From: UBA11612 sp965228575
Lineage (GTDB): Bacteria > Pseudomonadota > Alphaproteobacteria > Rhodospirillales > Rhodospirillaceae
Reading direction: 5' to 3'
Length of the DNA: 64,000 nt
NCBI GenBank assembly: GCA_965228575.1
Contig: CBDDHW010000004.1
Location: 1 to 64,000, forward strand
Part shown: in pieces, positions 47,646-57,724 of the stretch
Numbering within the stretch: position 1 is the stretch's first letter
How the letters are laid out: the number at the start of each line of letters is the position of its first letter
Translations under genes and position numbers: made by a program
The notes under the pieces: model-generated
Database searches by the model: none
Told to the model about the DNA's origin: nothing
Seen by the model: only the letters and a program-made list of their open reading frames with translations

Positions 47646-50508
47646 ATGCCGGACTTATCCGCGATGCCCGTGACACGTCATTTCCTAGGCTGGGATGGCC
47701 CGTTTCTTCAACGGGTAGTCGATCACCTGGCCGGAGATCCACAAACCAGCACGTGGGACCTGTCTAAGATCATTGCGGTCCTGCCCGCCCAGCGTGCCGG
47801 CGGAGGCTGCTTGAACTGCTGGTCACACACGCACAGCAGCACAAGCGGCCTATTGATCCCGCCGAGGATCATCACCGTCGGTCGACTGCCTGAGTTGCTG
47901 TACCAACCCACCGGCCGGATCGCCGACACGCTGGATGTCGACCTGGCGTGGGTCCACGCGTTGCGCAACACGGACCCGGCCGAGACCCAATCTCTGATCC
48001 CCTCGCCTCCAAGCCCCGACGACCTGCCGGGATGGTGGGCGCTTGCCAATCAACTCCGCGCATTATCCGACGACCTGGCGGGCCATCGCATGCGGTTTCA
48101 GGACGTGCCCAGGCTGTGTGCGGACCGTGGCGTTGATCTGCGCGGCGAGGAGCGTTGGCGTGTGCTTGCACAGGTTGAGACGCGATATCACCAGGTATTG
48201 CTCGACCAAGGGCTATACGACAAGAATCAGCAACGGTCCCAGGCCGTGATTGACAAGCGGTGCGCGTTGGACAACACCCAACGGGTTGTGTTGATCGGCA
48301 CAAGCGATTTGGAACGCCATCGTCTCGTCCATGCTCAAACAGCTTCAGAGCCACATCACTGCCTTGGTGATGTCCCCAGAAAAGCACGCGCAGGGGCTTT
48401 GATGATCTAGGCGTCCCTGCGCCCCTCGTATTGGCAGGATCAGCAACTACAGCTTTGCGAAGAACAACTGCATTACGTCGACCGGGTTTCCCAACAGACC
48501 GGCGAGATCATCCGAGTCATTTCGACATGGATGCCACACGAAGCGGTGGACCCGGACCGGCTCACCGTGGGCTTGGGCGACGAGCACTTCATCGGCCCGG
48601 GCTCAACGAGCCCTGGAACTCGCGGGGCTGCCAAGTCACAGCGCATCGGGAACCCCGGCGTCACGCTCACGCCCGGCGATGTTCCTGCGCGCTCTTGGCA
48701 GGTTCTTGGAAGACCGGAGGTTTGATGCGCTCGCACAATTGCTGCGCCACCCCGACATGGGCCCGTACCTGACAAGCAAAACCAGCGACGAGCACACCCA
48801 GGCTGGCATCGACGACTGGCTGTCGCTGCTGGACACCTACGCGACACAACACCTCCAGGGTAAACTCACCGGGGATTGGTTGGGGGACAAGGGCCGCAAG
48901 GAGCGGCTAAAAGCCCTGTGGGACGCGGTCGCCGACCTTCTTCCTGTCCACCCGCGCGAGCGTAGAGCGTTGCCCAAGTGGAGCGAGCCGATCGCCGAGG
49001 CACTTCGTCTTGTTTACGCGCCGATTACGCTCAAAGAGCAAGACAAGCAGGACCAAAGGCTCGCCGCGTCGCTTGAATTGGTCACGGGTCTGCTCCGCGA
49101 ACAGCAGGAATTAAACCCATCGTCGACGTCCTGCCCAACCCTGACTGCTTCCCAGGCCATCACGATCACGCTCAGTCGGCTGGGTGACGCGGCACTGCCG
49201 GATGAAACCCAAGGCCCAAGCATCGAGATGCTCGGGTTCCTTGAGCTAGCCCAGGATGATGCGCCGAACCTGATCCTCACCGGCGTCAACGAAGGGCATA
49301 TCCCCTCGTCACGCAACGCCGACGCGTTCCTCCCGGACTCCGTGCGAGCCGCGCTCTCGATGCGAGACAACGCTCACCGTTACGCCAGGGACCTGTTCCA
49401 GCTTTCTTGCATCCTCCAATCAAGGCCGAACGTCGCGCTGCTAACGGCACGCGCCTCCGATGAGGGCGACCCCCTATCGCCTAGCAGACTCCTGCTTGCC
49501 TGTAACGACGACACCGTCATCCGTCGGGTCCGGGCCTTTTTTGATGACAACGAGCACACCCCCAAAGCCCGCTATCCAGGTTGTTCAGCCCAGGCAAGAA
49601 AAACCGGTTCCTCATCCCCCGCCCCGCTCTGCCGTCGGCCCCGATTGATCGGCTGCGGGTCACTGCTTTTCGGGATTACCTTGCATGCCCGTACCGGTTC
49701 TACCTCCGGCACGTCCTGAAACTGGGCCCGATGGACGACCGAACGATCGAGATGGACCCGATGTCGTTTGGCACCATGGCGCACAACGTGTTGCAGAGCT
49801 TCGGCGAAAGCGAACCTGACCGCCGCGACCGACCCCGCGCCAATCGACACATATCTGAGCAAGGCCCTGGACGACGAGGCACTGCTGCGGTTTGGTGAAG
49901 AAAAGCGGCCTGCCGTGCGCGTGCAGATCGAGCAACTGCGCCAACGCTTCAGCGCGTTCGCCCGGGCACAAGCACAGATGGTGCGGGAGGGCTGGCGCAT
50001 CGGACACACGGAGATGGATCTTCAGGCCCAAGTATTAGTTGACGGCCAACCGTTCACGCTAACCGGGCGCATCGACAGGATCGATCGGCACGATGAATTG
50101 GGCTACCGCGTCTTTGATTACAAGACCGGCGACACGGGCAAGGCCCCCGAAAAGACGCACCGTGGCAAGCGTGATGGCAAGTCGTGCTGGGTAGACCTGC
50201 AGTTGCCGCTTTACCGAAACCTTTGCGAGCAGCTCAATCTTGCCGGCCCGATTAAACTGGGATACATCAACCTGCCTAAGAAGCAAAGCGAAACCGGACC
50301 GGCGATAGCACGGTGGGACGATCAGGAATTGGCCGAAGCATTTGAAACTAGAGACGGCGTCATCCGTGCGTTGCGGGGGCAGGTCTATTGGCCGCCGGGT
50401 GACCCGGCGAGGTATCCCGACGGATTCGAGCGGGTCTGCGGGCGACCAGACGATGCGCCGCCCCGAGCTGATTTCTCAAAGCGAAATCGGGGGCCGCGTG
50501 ATGTTTGA
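47646..50508 (+). pseudogene. addB: AddB-like exonuclease subunit with many frame changes
   Basis: Upstream of addA lies a 2.9-kb stretch that reads as an AddB-like PD-(D/E)XK nuclease only if the frame changes repeatedly. The first piece starts at 47646 or 47664 (MPVTRHFLGWDGP). Recognisable parts follow in several frames: RRLLELLVTHAQQH (about 47805-47850), MLKQLQSHITALVMSPEKHA (about 48330), QLCEEQLHYVDRVSQQTGEI (about 48450), RALELAGLPSHSAS (about 48620), MFLRALGRFLEDRRFDALAQ, then a long intact piece to 49575. The nuclease end has AFRDYLACPYRFYLRHVL and RVFDYKTGDTG. At least seven changes are required. It would cut the chi-processed strand with AddA if functional; the break density suggests decay or poor sequence. 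Confidence 0.7.
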
Positions 50509-53500
50509 TGAATTCGCACCGCATTCATCGTTGGAAACGATGTACCCCGGTGGGCGCCCGCACGTCACCATCCGCGCTTCAGCAGGGTCGGGCAAGACCT
50601 ACCAGTTAAGCACGCGCTACCTTCGGCTGGTCAGCCACGGCGCGGATGTCGGCTCGGTCCTGGCGACCACGTTTACCCGCAAGGCGGCCGGCGAAGTGCT
50701 TGGCAGGGTTATCACACGGCTTGCTGATGCGGCGACCGTCCCGTCGAAGCGTCACGAATTGGCACAAGCGCTTGGTACACCACTAAACGAAAAGCACTGC
50801 AGGACGATGCTGCTACAGATGACGCGCTCTCTGCACCGGCTTTCGATCAGCACCATAGACGGGTTCTTCCACCGGATCGCGCAGAGCTTTTCATACGAGC
50901 TGAACGTGCCGCTGCGTGCGGCGATGATCGACGAAAGCCACCCGGTGGCGGCGCAGCTCCGGCGGGACGCGATCGAGGCGATGCTCGCAGACGAAGACCT
51001 GCCCGGGATGGTGTCTCTGCTTCGGCAACTCCACCACGACAGCGCCGCCCGGACGGTCACCGATGCCATCGACCAGGCGGTGCTGGGGTTTCACGAGGTC
51101 TACCGCGAGGCCCCCGACAAAGCCCTGTGGTGCCAACTGATCGCTAACGACACGCTGGACCGGGACGAATTAAACGACGCGATCGACGCTTTTTCAAAGG
51201 CCATCGCCACGACCGATATGACCGACGCCCGACGAAAGGCGTTTGAAGCAAGCCTGATGTCTGCGGCGCAACGGGACTGGGAGCGTTTCATCAAGGTCGG
51301 CCCCGGCAGCAAGCTCAGCGCGGGCGAGATGATGTTTAGCCGAAAACCCATCGAACCCGCGCTGGCCTTGGCGATGACGCCATTGGTCAACCACGCCAAG
51401 GGGGTGTTGATACAGCGTGTCGCGAACCAGACGTCTGCTACCCACGACCTGATGCAGCGGTTCGACCGCCACTACGCCGAGCTTCGGCACCGCCAGGGCG
51501 TGCTGCTGTTCAGTGACCTGACGCACAAGCTCGCCAGGGAGCTGCCCGCGTTGGGTGACGGGCTGCTTGAGGATATTTACTTCAGGCTCGACAGCCGGGT
51601 GGCGCACCTGCTTCTGGACGAGTTTCAGGACACGAGCTTGGCGCAGTGGGACGTGCTTCGGCCGTTCGCGCTGGAGATCGCCGCCACTGCCGACGGGACG
51701 CGCAGCCTGTTCTGCGTCGGCGACACCAAGCAGGCGATCTACGGCTGGCGTGGCGGGGTCGCGGAACTGTTTGACAGGGTCGAGGATGAGCTTGGGCTGG
51801 ATGAAGAAAGCAAACAGACACTTAGCGCAAGCTACCGGTCAAGTGAGGTGGTGCTCGGTGTCGTGAACCGGGTATTTGAATCGATCGACACCAACCCGGT
51901 GCTGCAGGAGTATCAGGACGCGGCCGATCGCTGGCGGCGTGGATACCAATCGCACGAAGCGGTGAAACAGCTACCCGGTCACGCAACGCTGGAAACATCG
52001 CTGCCGGAGTCAGCTACAAATCAGGACGACGATGACGCCGAACCCGTCGCGGGCCAGCATGAGCGTTATGTTGCCGGCAGGGTCAAGGAACTGGTCGGCA
52101 GACCCGGCGGCGCTGGCAGCATCGGCGTGCTGGTAAGCACGAACGCGGCGGCGGCGAGGTTGATCCACGAGCTGGCGATGCTCGGTGTTGATGCCAGCGG
52201 CGAAGGCGGGAGCCGGATCAGCGATTCGCCGGTCGTCCAGGCGGTGATGTCGGCGTTGATCGTGGCGGACCACCCGGGCGATCGGGCCAGCGCGTTTCAT
52301 GTGATGAACTCCCCGATCGGGAGGCTGATCGGTCTTGACTCGATCCACGAGCACGAGGTCTGGCGTGTGTCGCTTAAGCTCAGACGGGAACTGATCACGC
52401 TTGGGTACGCCGGCCTGATCGCCAAGTGGGCTAAACAACTCGCAGGGGATTGCGATGAAGCGGGCGTACACCGCCTGACTCAGCTTATTCGGCTCGCTGA
52501 TGATTCGGACATGCTGGACGTGCTGCGCCCGTCACGTTTCGCGTCGCTCATTGAGACACACCGCCAGCCGGACCCAAGCTCTGCGGCGGTTCGCGTGATG
52601 ACGATCCACGGCTCCAAGGGGCTTGAATTCGATACGGTCGTGCTGGCGGAACTGGACAAACGGCTCAGCGATCGGCCTGTCGTGCTGATCAAACGCGATC
52701 ACCCTACGGGCCCGGTCACCGGCGTATACCGAAACCCCGACAAGCACGTGCGTGCCCTTGATTCACAATTAGAAACCGCGTGGCAACAACACAGTTGCGC
52801 AAGCCTGATGGAAGACCTCTGCGGGTTGTACGTCGCGATGACCCGCGCCAAGCAGGCGTTGCACATGATCGTTAAGCCCAGGAAGCTGACAAAATCCGGC
52901 AAGGCGTCGGCGCTGAACCTGAGTTTCGCGTCGATCCTGCGCACGGCACTGTTTGATGGTGAAGAATCATACGAAGGGCAACAGGTCCTGTTTGAATCGG
53001 GCGATCCTGACTGGACCTGTGCCGACACCCATGACCGGCGTGCCCCACTTCCGCCAACCCGGGTACGGTTTGAACCTATAAAGTCTGTAAAACACGGGGG
53101 CCGGTTCTGGCCCACCGTCAGGCCGTCATCCAAGCAGGCGGGCACACGGTCGGCGGCGGAGCACATCAATCTCGGGGCCGGCGATTCCGCTGCGATGAAT
53201 TACGGCACGATGGTGCATGCGTGGTTCGAACGCGTTGGTTTTATCGACTCCGATCCGTTGCCTGACGATCCAGAGCTGCGAGAGATCGCCTCCGCGTGCA
53301 TGCCCGACGCGGAATCGGATTGGATTGAGAAGCGAATCCGGTGGTTCCGCGAGGCTCTAGCCAGCAAGCAATCAAAAGACCTGCTTCAGAAAAATGGCGT
53401 AACCGAACTGTGGCGGGAACGTCCTTTCGCGGTGCGGGTCGAAGGGGGGTTGGTGCGTGGGGTTTTTGACCGTGTCACGGTGACAAGAGACGACACGGGT

Positions 53501-53698
53501 CAAGCCACTTCTGCGATGATCCTGGACTATAAGACCGATGTGCTGGACGCCTCGGGTAGCAATGAGAAGGTCCAAGGCTATCACAGCCAGCTGCGCACCT
53601 ACCGCCGGGCATTGAAACAATTATTGAATATGGATACCGCCCCGGTCGCCTTAAAACTCTGGTTTGTAGGCACTAACGAAGTCGTAGACGTGAAGTAA
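50501..53698 (+). CDS. addA: AddA-type UvrD helicase-nuclease (exonuclease V-like)
   Basis: AddA unwinds and cuts DNA ends to prepare them for RecA. ATG 50501 (MFDEFAPHSS) overlaps the addB-like stop by 8 bp; ATG 50453 would add 16 residues. Walker A ASAGSGKTYQL is at about residue 26. Other UvrD motifs are FSDLTHKLAREL, LLLDEFQDTSLAQW, CVGDTKQAIYGWRGG, VMTIHGSKGLEFDTVV and YVAMTRAKQALHM. The C-terminal RecB-like nuclease has MILDYKTDVLD at about residue 1008. The 1065-residue gene is intact, in contrast to its neighbour. AddA normally needs AddB, so if addB is truly broken this enzyme could be orphaned. Confidence 0.93.
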   Translation: MFDEFAPHSSLETMYPGGRPHVTIRASAGSGKTYQLSTRYLRLVSHGADVGSVLATTFTRKAAGEVLGRVITRLADAATVPSKRHELAQALGTPLNEKHCRTMLLQMTRSLHRLSISTIDGFFHRIAQSFSYELNVPLRAAMIDESHPVAAQLRRDAIEAMLADEDLPGMVSLLRQLHHDSAARTVTDAIDQAVLGFHEVYREAPDKALWCQLIANDTLDRDELNDAIDAFSKAIATTDMTDARRKAFEASLMSAAQRDWERFIKVGPGSKLSAGEMMFSRKPIEPALALAMTPLVNHAKGVLIQRVANQTSATHDLMQRFDRHYAELRHRQGVLLFSDLTHKLARELPALGDGLLEDIYFRLDSRVAHLLLDEFQDTSLAQWDVLRPFALEIAATADGTRSLFCVGDTKQAIYGWRGGVAELFDRVEDELGLDEESKQTLSASYRSSEVVLGVVNRVFESIDTNPVLQEYQDAADRWRRGYQSHEAVKQLPGHATLETSLPESATNQDDDDAEPVAGQHERYVAGRVKELVGRPGGAGSIGVLVSTNAAAARLIHELAMLGVDASGEGGSRISDSPVVQAVMSALIVADHPGDRASAFHVMNSPIGRLIGLDSIHEHEVWRVSLKLRRELITLGYAGLIAKWAKQLAGDCDEAGVHRLTQLIRLADDSDMLDVLRPSRFASLIETHRQPDPSSAAVRVMTIHGSKGLEFDTVVLAELDKRLSDRPVVLIKRDHPTGPVTGVYRNPDKHVRALDSQLETAWQQHSCASLMEDLCGLYVAMTRAKQALHMIVKPRKLTKSGKASALNLSFASILRTALFDGEESYEGQQVLFESGDPDWTCADTHDRRAPLPPTRVRFEPIKSVKHGGRFWPTVRPSSKQAGTRSAAEHINLGAGDSAAMNYGTMVHAWFERVGFIDSDPLPDDPELREIASACMPDAESDWIEKRIRWFREALASKQSKDLLQKNGVTELWRERPFAVRVEGGLVRGVFDRVTVTRDDTGQATSAMILDYKTDVLDASGSNEKVQGYHSQLRTYRRALKQLLNMDTAPVALKLWFVGTNEVVDVK

Positions 53699-53824
53699 GC
53701 CCACGTTAGCCGCTATATCCGGCACAAGCCCGACGCCTTCAGAAACCGGCATCGCCTAACTTAACACGAATCAGCCACAGCCCGTTATAGAGCGTTGGAA
53801 GTAGTCATTTTAACACGATTTATC

Positions 53825-53854
53825 TTGACTTTCAGCCCGCTGAGGCCTTACTCT
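53825..53854 (+). promoter_or_regulatory. Probable promoter of glycosidase-like paralogue B
   Basis: TTGACT at 53825-53830 and TACTCT at 53849-53854 are 18 bp apart. The surrounding words (CTTGACTTTCAGCCCGCT) match the promoter of the next paralogue, which strengthens the call. Confidence 0.6.
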
Positions 53855-53930
53855 GTAGGGCACCTTGGGCACCCACGCTCAGGCCCCCGCTAAAGACGCC
53901 GGCAGCAGCCGGACAGTCACGGATTTAAAG

Positions 53931-55659
53931 ATGATGATGAGACGTTTTGAGCGCTTGTTCTATGCTCTGGCTCTGGCTGTTGTGCTGGCCGCCGGCAACC
54001 CTGTTTCTGCGCAGACCACCTCCGGTGATATCAATGGCGACGGCTTTGTCGGGGCACTGGACCTTCAGATAGTTCTTAGCAACTGGGGCTCGCTGGTCAC
54101 ACCCGGCGACACTAGCCGTGGCGACCTTTTTCCCGATGGGTTCATCGGTGTCTCGGACCTTTCTATCCTGCTGATCAACTGGGGCAACGGAACGATCCCC
54201 ACGCCCGGCGGCGACGCTTCGCTTGGCATGAACCTTTCCGAGGTCACCTATTACACACAGGAATGGCCTTTTGTCGACGTGATGAAGATCAGCAGGCAGT
54301 GGGTCGCGACCGGCGACAACGGCACACCATTTGATACCGGGCAAACCGTAGAAACCGACAGCAAGGGCTGGCCTACCCTCAACGGGATCGACGCCGCGCA
54401 GACTCTGATCTTCCAGGGAAGCGGCGGGAACTACCCCGGTGGCACCTATGTCTGCACCTACGAGGGCACAGGCTCGATCAGCCTTGGCTTCGATGCCAGC
54501 GTCGTTTCAAGCTCACCGGGCCGGATCGTGTTCAGTGTCACGCCGACCCCCGCCGGCATCATCCTCCGCATCACAGACTCCTCGCCAGCAGACCCCATCA
54601 AGAACATTAAGGTCTGGATGCCCGGCACCGAAAACGCGACATCTGCCTTCAATACCACCTTCACACAGAAGCTGGCGCCGTTCGGCGTGATCCGATTCAT
54701 GGACTGGCAGCGTACCAACAACTCGAACCTGGTTAGCTGGGCGGATCGGACAACGCCCGATTCCGCGAGCCAGGGCGGGCACAACGGCGTGGCGCTTGAG
54801 CACATGATCGACCTGTGCAATCAACTCGGCGCAGACCCCTGGTTCTGCATGCCCCACCAGGCGGACGACGACTTTGTTGAACAATTCGCCACCATGGTCC
54901 GCGACAACCTCGCCCCCGAACGCAAGGTCTATGTCGAGTGGTCCAACGAGGTCTGGAACACGATGTTCAAGCAGAGCCAGTGGGTGACCCAGCAGTCCGG
55001 GGCGCCGATGTTCTCGACCGGCTGGTTCCAGAAATGGGCGGACGAGGCCGCCAACGATTTCGCTATCTGGGAATCGGTCTTCGCGAGCCAACCTAGCCGT
55101 GAAATCATCCGGGTCGCCGCGGGCCAGGAGGCAAACGTCTGGGTGACCCGTCGATTAACCGACGAGCTCAACGGGCAGTACGACGCGGTTTCGTGTGCCG
55201 CATACTTTGACCACATCAACGCGAGCTTCAATACCGGCCAATCAACCACCGCGCTGGCGGACGATATCCTCAACCACGCAATCAACGTGACGATCCCCAA
55301 CAAGTTCACCAAGTTCTACAAGGACCACGGCGACCTGGCTCGGCAACGGGACCAACCAGCTTGGACGCAACATCCCGCTGCTGGCTTACGAGGGCGGGCA
55401 GCACTACACCGCTGGTGGGCTTGAGAGCCACCCCTTGCATCAGGCTTTCATCGCGTTGCAGACCCGGCCCTTGATGTACCAAGCGTATTCGGCAAACCTC
55501 TCGGCTTTCGATCAAGGCGGAGGCTCGCTCTATGTGGCCTACAGCTTCGTGAGCAAGCAGTCCAAATATGGCTCGTGGGGCCACCTGCAAGCCCAGGACG
55601 AAGCCACGACGACCGCACCGAAGTTCCGTGCCCTGCTAGACTTTGCGGAATCAGAATAA
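53931..55659 (+). CDS. Secreted dockerin-glycosidase-like protein, paralogue B (frameshifted)
   Basis: The gene encodes a signal peptide (YALALAVVLAAGNPVSA), two dockerin-like calcium repeats (GDINGDGFVGALDLQIVLSN and GDLFPDGFIGVSDLSILLIN), a short Gly-rich linker and a core homologous to paralogues A and C. Three adjacent ATG codons at 53931-53939 are possible starts. The candidate acid/base is the Glu of EWSNEVWN. The frame breaks near 55340: the given frame ends at 55424 in nonsense, while the next frame reads NGTNQLGRNIPLLAYEGGQH, including the nucleophile-like Glu, and ends at 55659. The restored length is about 576 residues. The substrate is unknown. Dockerin-like repeats may bind cohesin-like partners; none is in the window. 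Confidence 0.8.
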
Positions 55660-55789
55660 ATCACAACAGCTTTTACTTACCCCGTTAGGCTGTGGCGTGA
55701 CCGTTCTGCCGTTCTAACACCCTGTTAAGTTAGGGGCTTTTGCCACGGACACTCAAAAATTTATACCGTTATCGTTTCGTGAAAAGTGC

Positions 55790-55817
55790 TTGACATACAG
55801 TCGCTTGCGAGTACTTT
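55790..55817 (+). promoter_or_regulatory. Promoter of glycosidase-like paralogue C
   Basis: A perfect TTGACA (55790-55795) and TACTTT (55812-55817) are 16 bp apart, 90 bp before the GTG start. CTTGACATACAGTCGCT parallels the sequence before paralogue B. Confidence 0.7.
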
Positions 55818-55907
55818 TTGCTGAGGCTTAAACCTCAATCTTTACCGGCTTGAGCAGAGGGCGGCCAGATACACAGGCCAGGGCAACGTTGAGGAGGGAG
55901 CACTCCA

Positions 55908-57632
55908 GTGTTTCGCAGTCTATGGGGGGTATGCTTATTGACCATGCTGGCCACGGCGGTGCCGTGCGCCGCGCAGGTCGACGACATCGACGATATCAGT
56001 GGAGACCTTAACGGCGACAGCTTCGTCGGCATCGATGACCTGATCATCGTCCTGGTCAATTGGTCACGACAGGTCACCCCCGGCGACCTGATCCACGGCG
56101 ACGCGAATGGTGACGGGTTTGTCGGCGTCGACGACCTGAACGTGCTCCTGTCCAACTGGAATGTCGGATACCCACTGCCACAAGAACGCAAGATGGCCCT
56201 TGGGGTCAACCTGGCACAGGTCACCTACTACAACCGGGAATGGGTCTTCGTCGATGCGATGAAACAGAGCCAGCCCTGGGTCTCGACCAACCCCAACGGC
56301 AACCCGTTTAACACCGGCGAAGAGGTTGTGACCGACGCGGACGGCTGGCCCGAACTGCGCGAAGGCGAAGCCGCACAGACCATCATCTTCAGCCAGACCA
56401 ATGGCTCGTACCCCGCCGGCGAATACATCTGCACTTATGAAGGCACCGGCGAGATCGTCTTTCAGTGGGACGCCGACAAAGACAGCTCACAAAGCACGCC
56501 CGGCCGCAGTGTCGTCAACGTCACCCCAAGCGATGCCGGCATACTCCTTCGCATCGCCGCTTCCGACATCAACGACCCGATCCGAAACATCAAACTCTGG
56601 ATGCCCGGCTTCGAAGACGCCCAGTCCCCCTTCCACCCCCTGTTCCTGCAAAGGCTCAGCAAGTTCAAGGTCATCCGATTTTTAGACTGGCAGCGCATCA
56701 ACAACGCACAACCGGGGCTTACCTGGCAAAGCAGAACAACGCCAACGTATTACACCCAGGACTCTGAAAACGGCGTCGCGATCGAGTACATGATCGACCT
56801 GTGCAACGAGCTGGGTGCCGACCCGTGGTTCTGCATCCCGCACACGGCTTCGGACGAGTATGTCTACGTGTTTGCTATGCTCGTCAAACACCGCCTGGAC
56901 CCGCAACGCAAGGTGTATATCGAGTGGTCCAACGAGGTCTGGAACAACCGCTTTGATGCCCACCAGTGGGTCGCCGACACGTCGGGCGCAGCCCCCTACT
57001 CCGAGGCCTGGTTTGACCAGTGGGCGCAGTCCGCGTCCGAAGCGTTTTCCTGGTGGGAATACGCCTTTGATGACCAGAAGGATCGGCTCGTGCGAGTGAT
57101 CGCGGGTCAGGCGGCAAACGTGTGGGTCACGCGCAACGTCGCTACGAGGATGCAAGGCCAACTCGACGCCGTCTCTTGCTCGGGCTACTTCGACGACAGT
57201 GGCGCCGGGTTTGATGAGACGACAACCGCACTGGACATCCTCTCCGACGCGGCCAACCGGGCCGTCCCGCTTGTGTCCAGCAGGTACTACCAGAAGCACG
57301 GCGACCTGGCGCAGGACCTCACCGAACAGTTAGGCAGGCCGATCCGCTTCATCGGGTACGAAGGCGGTCAGCACTACGCCGACGACCACCGCAACCTCCC
57401 CTACGCCCAAGCCTTTCTGGATATCCAGGCGATGCCCCAGATGTTCAATGTCTACCTGCAGAACCTAAGCGCCTTCGAGCAGGCCGGGGCGGACCTGCTG
57501 ACCGTCTTTAATTATGTCGATAGGCCCGGGAACCACGGCGCGTGGGGGCACCTGGAATATCAGGACGCGGCACATGACAACTCTCCGAAGTTCAAGGCCC
57601 TGATGTATTACGTCAAGGATCAGGCCCAGTAA
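55908..57632 (+). CDS. Secreted dockerin-glycosidase-like protein, paralogue C (intact)
   Basis: This is the intact copy of the family. The GTG start has a GGAGGGAG box just upstream, and a signal peptide is present (LLTMLATAVPCAAQ). Two dockerin-like repeats are at about residues 30-80: GDLNGDSFVGIDDL and GDANGDGFVGVDDL, each with the DxNxD calcium loop. The core, homologous to A and B, runs to the end. Glu343 (EWSNEVWN) and Glu485 (GYEGGQH) are candidate acid/base and nucleophile of a clan GH-A fold, 142 residues apart. The Trp/Cys-rich ADPWFCIPH segment is also shared. The length is 574 residues. It sits directly behind paralogue B with its own promoter, an apparent tandem duplication. Confidence 0.82.
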   Translation: MFRSLWGVCLLTMLATAVPCAAQVDDIDDISGDLNGDSFVGIDDLIIVLVNWSRQVTPGDLIHGDANGDGFVGVDDLNVLLSNWNVGYPLPQERKMALGVNLAQVTYYNREWVFVDAMKQSQPWVSTNPNGNPFNTGEEVVTDADGWPELREGEAAQTIIFSQTNGSYPAGEYICTYEGTGEIVFQWDADKDSSQSTPGRSVVNVTPSDAGILLRIAASDINDPIRNIKLWMPGFEDAQSPFHPLFLQRLSKFKVIRFLDWQRINNAQPGLTWQSRTTPTYYTQDSENGVAIEYMIDLCNELGADPWFCIPHTASDEYVYVFAMLVKHRLDPQRKVYIEWSNEVWNNRFDAHQWVADTSGAAPYSEAWFDQWAQSASEAFSWWEYAFDDQKDRLVRVIAGQAANVWVTRNVATRMQGQLDAVSCSGYFDDSGAGFDETTTALDILSDAANRAVPLVSSRYYQKHGDLAQDLTEQLGRPIRFIGYEGGQHYADDHRNLPYAQAFLDIQAMPQMFNVYLQNLSAFEQAGADLLTVFNYVDRPGNHGAWGHLEYQDAAHDNSPKFKALMYYVKDQAQ

Positions 57633-57660
57633 GCCACGGAATCATGTCGTTAAATGCGTG

Positions 57661-57692
57661 AAAAAAGCCCACGCTCGTTGAACGTGGGCTTC
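57661..57692 (-). terminator. Intrinsic terminator of pckG
   Basis: On the minus strand, stem GCCCACG/CGTGGGC around GTTCAACGAG-like loop bases is followed by TTTTTT. The plus strand also forms the hairpin, so it may end the converging glycosidase-like transcript too. It nearly matches the terminator at 63552. Confidence 0.85.
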
Positions 57693-57724
57693 AAGAATCG
57701 TGCAAGTTATAACAACCAACCCGC

